This document shows positions 8,331-12,279 of a DNA stretch of 12,279 bases, one piece after another. A program made the position numbers and the translations under genes. Origin of the DNA: Isohypsibius dastychi. Lineage: Eukaryota; Tardigrada; Eutardigrada; Parachela; Isohypsibiidae. The notes beneath the pieces were generated by a model, which saw nothing but the letters and a program-made list of their open reading frames with translations, did no database searches and was not told where the DNA came from. How positions within the stretch are numbered: position 1 is the stretch's first letter; each line of letters begins with the position of its first letter. The DNA lies in contig JAQIWT010001132.1 in NCBI GenBank assembly GCA_034696485.1, positions 1 through 12,279 on the forward strand, written 5' to 3'.

Positions 8331-11300
8331 TCAGGCTACACTCAGCGAGGAAAACGACTGTACGCTGCTCAAAGATCCCCTGAAACAAAATAACCAAGTG
8401 CTACAAGTTTCAGAAACAAAGGCAATTGTTACCTGAATTCGTCTTGGCTAATAATGTCGTAGTGATACAACACCTTGCATTTCGGAGTGTTAGAAAGGAC
8501 AAAGTCGAAGGTGAACTGGGAGGGAAGATTGAAGGCCGAAGAAGATCCTTGTCCAGAATCCGCACTTCTCCATTGGAGAATGTACGTTCCTGGTCTTTCA
8601 GCAGTGTGGGTTCCCTAAAAAACTAGTTTGAAAAACACAGAAAAAAACCGGTTCACCACATCTCAGCCATACAGAAATTCAACCAAATTCGTTCAAATTT
8701 AAATATCATTCAATCAAATTCGTCCTAAAGAGTCAAATTCCACCAGATTTTTTTCTTTTCATTACTATGGAGAGATTAATCTACCAGAACTAGCCGGGTT
8801 CCTATTCACCTGCTCACTGCTGCCATCTGAACACGTTATCGGAGGTAGAATCTCTTTGAGTTTCATATCAGGATGAAGCTGTGTCAAGCTGATATGAGAA
8901 GCAGGACTTGGTGGCGGGGTCTTGCGATTAATCAAATCCGATGTGTAAAGTAAGGAGAAGAGACAGTCGCCCTTACAAATATCAAAATCCCAAGTGACAA
9001 CCGCCCCAACTTCATTCAATACCACCGGGACCTAGAAACCAAAACTCCGGAACAAGTTCATTAAAGTTAACATAATTCAAGTCACCTCGAAGCAACCATC
9101 ACGCGGGAAGCTGGCTGACTGATAGATCGACTCGGAACTTATCGACATGGAATCTATTCCACTTTCCAAGTCGATATCGTCGGACAAGTAGTAGCTCTTG
9201 GGTATAACGCCACCCTCCGAAAGGTCACACTGAAAAAGCGGAATGCTCGTCATTTTTACTCATCACCGGTCTGGAAAATAACTTACAGGCGATTCCCCAC
9301 CGAGGAAAGATGGTATTTCTTTCTTGGCCATGTAGTCCGTTAATCCACCAGCTAGTTCATGGTCATTACCACCGTAAATAATGAACTTCTTCCGAGTATT
9401 TTCATCACTTGATAAAAGAACAATTTAAATACACCGGACAGTTCAATAGCGATCACTTCTTACATGAACGGACTGACTATGGTCCATAATATCGGGAAAA
9501 GACGAGGAGCTCGAACCAGAAAAACTCTTCCGAGCGTTTCCGGATAATTGGCCTCCACAACTTCGATTCTGGAATGAAATAATATAAAACTGGGTATCCA
9601 CTCGTGTCTGAGTAATCTCTTTTCAGTTTGAATTATTCATGCGTTCGCTTCGGAGGAGATTTACAGGATGACATATACTTACATTCTGTAAAGCACTTTA
9701 AGACCGGGTCGCCACAGATGACGCAGACTCAGTCCCTCGAGATCAAAGATACAAGCCCATGAGCTGCAAATAAAAAACGTATCGCACCTTCCACAGACGT
9801 CAATCGCACCAGCAAAAACGAACCTGACAGGATATTGATTTATTTTGGTCGACTCTTCGCATTTAGCCAGTCCCTGCTCGCACAATACGATAGCCTATAA
9901 ATAACAAAAAATATAAGGTCAAACAGATTTAGCACGCGATGATCCCGAAAATAACATACCAATTTCAAGACGCCGTCCACACCCAAAGATCTCAATATGC
10001 CCTTGACGTCCAGATTTCCAAGCCGGAGAACAAGAACAGGTCGGCCAGCTAAATAACAAACCACGTGAAATAAACAAGCAAAGTCATTTCCGCTTTGAAA
10101 ATAAAATACTGAACGGAATGTTCTAAGAAGCTGCGGTCTTCATTCAGTATCAATCCAGAAACTTACAGTCGTCACTTCCATTCCAACCTCCGGGAAAATA
10201 CGATTTTAGAACCTCAGGCGCCTGCCATGCACTCAAAAGGCGATCAATCTGGTGCTGTTTTCTCCAAATAAGAGACCGACATAACATCTGCAAATACCAC
10301 AATACTTACGTTCAAGAGTACTCAATAATCAACAGCAAACTCACCTCCCGGCCTTTTTCTGGTGAAAATCCTCTCGCTCGCAAAAACCTCAGCAGATGTG
10401 CATCTGATGGAATCTGTACAGAAGGACTTAGTGCCCACCATCGTTGAATTTATGGATCTACAAACCTTCTCTTTGTGATGCTCTTGAAGCCATTGTTTCA
10501 GTTCAACAAGTCGACTCTCCTCCACCGGATCTAAATAGAAATTTGCATAAAATTAGCTTGAATCAATTTGTACTCACGCCGCGTTACCTAAATCACCAAG
10601 ACAGCGATGGATGTAATCGCTTTCAAGCTTCGTCAAAGAATCTGGAACAAAAAAAATATTTTCATAATCTGTATCCATTGAAAAGTGACCTTTTAAGCAA
10701 TCAAGATTTTAATAAATCTCTTTGAATCTAATCAAACCAACAAGGTAATATCTATCTGAACTAATAAACAAAAAATAAAAGCAATTGCAGGGAGGTAAAA
10801 TACTAGATTATCGCAAGAGAGAATAGCTACCAGTATCACAATCAAAACAATAAACACACCCCGGTGTATCCGGCGTTCGATAACTGTCGTCGAGGAGGCC
10901 GTAGCTCCCAGAACAAGTTGGCTTTCATAAGTTCGAGTATCCTCATCTGCGTTCACTTGATTTGGTGAAAGATCCTCGTGACCGCCTTCTGACACAAATT
11001 TCGGAATGTTGGTGACTCCTTCATCAAGTAGCTCCTGAATATAATAATCGATCACTTCCTTCCCTGTAATAAATCACCACAATCAATCGCCATGTTGTGA
11101 TTCACCGGCAACTGATGCTCACATACCCTTTTTAATGTTCGCCATGTAGTGTTTAATTGCCAGTTTCTCCACGGCATTTTCAAAGCCGAAAAAGGATTTA
11201 ATCTCCAAATATGCATCTTGTTCAAAGCAAGTCCAATCAGAATTTTCAGGGTGCATCTGAAATACAGAATTAAAATGTAACGAAATCGGTCATGTCAAAT

Positions 11301-12279
11301 GAAGTCAACTTGTCAAAAGTAATCTTAAACGTGCAGTCAGTTTCACATCAAAACGTTCTGAGTGGACTATTTGATTCAAGCTAGCGACAAGGAAAGAAGC
11401 TACCATACATAGTCTTGCATTCGATCCTCAGCTCTTTTGTTCCTCGAACCATGAACTTCATACAAATTTGATCTCGAGGAGACGCCTCGCTCAAAATTTC
11501 ATTTCACTATTCAAACGCGAGTCAGATCGATTGAATTCCGTCTCAAGACTATATCTCCCTATTGAACCCAGACACTCGGCACACAGTTTCTTCCGGAAAC
11601 TTGAGAATCCAGACTTGCAAGTTGATTATCCTGACCAAGCCTTAGTTGATCTTATTGATCAAACTTAGTTATTTCATTTCATCCTTCCTGCTCTTCCTGA
11701 CAATCTACTTGAAGAAAGGCAGAGCGAAACTGAGACTGACTCACTCATTCATAAAACAACAGTCACGCTAGCGTGAAGTGAGATTCATTCCCTTTCTCAT
11801 AAAGCAGCCAAGCGAACTTAATCGATCCACCGCAGCTGGGCACGAAAGGCCAATTAAAAATCCATAAATCGAAGTTGAAAATCGTATCAGGTGTCGGGAT
11901 ATATTGTGCAGCGTAACAAACTAACAATTCCGTCTCATGCACTCACCGTATATTTGCATGTTTCACGAATGACCAGACGACTCGAAAAACTTTCGTTCCA
12001 TGCTTCGATAACGAGAGTTCGTCTTCTGCGATCAAGAGAATTCTTTTGCATAAAATAAAGAAAATCAACGCCGGCAATCTGAAAATAAACATGCTCGAGA
12101 ACCACACATCAAAATATACGGTAGCCAGAAACAACTAACCTTTCGAAGTAAATACGGGGCGTCCACATTGAGTTTACATCGACCTGAAAATGCCGAGTTG
12201 CAGTTTAGACATTCCGATCAATATTACAAAGACGATTACGTTCGGTAACAGTCGTCGCTCCATCCGGGCTGGATACCTC
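8331..12279 (-). CDS. SEC14L1: SEC14L1/retm-type PRELI-CRAL-TRIO-GOLD lipid-transfer protein (5' partial)
   Basis: Exons on the minus strand: <12279-12240, 12183-12140, 12078-11947, 11256-11127, 11063-10860, 10641-10588, 10530-10466, 10413-10345, 10287-10167, 10048-9960, 9894-9824, 9763-9683, 9568-9464, 9407-9287, 9229-9086, 9031-8810, 8614-8433, 8379-8331. They join in frame to 640 residues plus TGA. Domain order is that of animal SEC14L1/SEC14L5 and Drosophila real-time (retm). A PRELI/MSF1 domain (about 1-130) includes RRCKLNVDAP, AGVDFLYFMQKNSL and HPENSDWTCFEQ. CRAL-TRIO_N (203-260) includes HLLRFLRARGFSPEK. The CRAL-TRIO lipid-binding core (275-455) includes FDLEGLSLRHLWRPG, EANYPETLGRVFLVRAPR and FLGGE. 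A GOLD domain (about 488-620) includes VTWDFDICKGDCLFSL and PGTYILQW. Family members bind hydrophobic lipids and act at Golgi or membrane contact sites; the exact ligand here is unknown. Human SEC14L1 is 715 aa, so about 45-75 N-terminal residues and the start lie off the right edge. Confidence 0.95.
8615..8809 (-). repeat. AT-rich SEC14L1 intron with short direct repeats
   Basis: CAAATTCGT occurs at 8684-8692 and 8715-8723 (spacing 31), and a TCAAATTC echo follows near 8731-8738. The rest of this 195-nt intron is plain AT-rich sequence. The repeats are probably local slippage with no function implied. Confidence 0.4.
9764..9823 (-). other. 60-nt stop-free intron of length 3n in the SEC14L1-like gene
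   Basis: GTTCGT at 9823 to TTTGCAG at 9764 is 60 nt, equal to 20 codons, with no stop in the host frame. Splicing yields the family sequence PVSSWACIFDLEGL; retention would insert 20 residues into the middle of the CRAL-TRIO fold, just before the DLEGL strand. The insert contains three Cys and would probably damage the lipid pocket. Confidence 0.7.
10642..10859 (-). other. 218-nt SEC14L1 intron whose read-through encodes a hydrophobic tail
   Basis: The exon ending at 10860 is followed by an open frame to a TGA at 10734-10732. The 42 extra residues begin GVFIVLIVILVAILS and continue YLPAIAFIFCLLV. The main product must splice here, because the next exon (SLTKLESDYIHRCLGDL) is the conserved bridge to the CRAL-TRIO domain. 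If the intron were kept, the product would be a PRELI domain plus linker with a membrane-anchor-like tail. Confidence 0.5.
11257..11946 (-). other. 690-nt SEC14L1 intron, the longest in the window
   Basis: The flanking exons join directly in the PRELI domain (ETCKYT then MHPENSDW), as in vertebrate SEC14L1, so no coding exon is missing. A 66-codon plus-strand frame at 11468-11668 has no recognisable domain and no sign of being a gene. The intron also holds a 14-bp perfect palindrome at 11763-11776. Nothing else was identified. Confidence 0.6.
11763..11776. repeat. 14-bp perfect palindrome TCACGCTAGCGTGA
   Basis: The sequence equals its own reverse complement. About one 14-bp palindrome is expected by chance in a window of this size, so it is only a possible dimeric factor site within the long SEC14L1 intron. 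Confidence 0.5.

Noticed and set aside
10570-10580. Stronger GTGAGT donor at 10576 instead of GTAACG at 10587 in the SEC14L1-like gene
   Set aside because: Using it shifts the frame into the CRAL-TRIO_N domain; GTAACG gives the conserved GDLDPVEESRL join.
11468-11668. 66-codon plus-strand frame inside the long SEC14L1 intron, considered as a nested gene
   Set aside because: No domain, no promoter or splice evidence, and a length expected by chance.
1-12279. A functional cluster or operon of the four genes
   Set aside because: Strands differ, the minus-strand spacing is about 0.6-1 kb, and the families act in unrelated steps. Only a loose lipid/transport theme links three of them.

Overview
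The window is eukaryotic and gene-dense. It holds four spliced protein-coding genes. I rebuilt them by joining in-frame segments across 34 GT-AG introns, most of which are 50-65 nt. Small introns, short intergenic gaps (about 0.4-1 kb) and metazoan-specific families (RD3, SLC27A, SLC16A, PRELI-SEC14) point to a compact animal genome. A small protostome such as a clade I (Trichuris-like) nematode or a tardigrade would fit. Acceptors vary (TAG, CAG and two AAG) rather than following a tight TTTTCAG consensus, which argues mildly against a Caenorhabditis-like nematode. The lineage call is inference only.

Layout: (1) 1-2510, plus strand: fatty acid transport protein / very-long-chain acyl-CoA synthetase (SLC27A family), 9 exons visible, 5' end cut by the window edge. 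(2) 2511-2934: convergent 3' ends, with candidate poly(A) signals for both strands within about 14 bp. (3) 2935-4280, minus strand: a complete 198-aa RD3 (Retinal Degeneration 3) homologue in 4 exons. (4) 4281-4872: spacer with a good 3' splice site 13 nt upstream of the RD3 start. (5) 4873-7322, minus strand: a complete 585-aa SLC16/MCT-type transporter in 7 exons. (6) 7323-8330: spacer with a GA-rich low-complexity tract. (7) 8331-12279, minus strand: a SEC14L1/retm-type protein (PRELI + CRAL-TRIO + GOLD), 18 exons visible, N-terminus cut by the right edge.

Three genes have lipid or small-molecule transport roles: fatty acid uptake and activation, monocarboxylate-type transport, and phospholipid transfer. 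I see no evidence that the four work as one system, and no operon-like spacing. No transposon, tRNA, rRNA or CRISPR array was recognised. I did not find a clearly undescribed system. The items most worth following up are the RD3 homologue outside vertebrates, a PRELI-domain read-through that would end in a hydrophobic tail, two stop-free introns of length 3n, and strong enrichment of the hexamer TTCCGG/CCGGAA.
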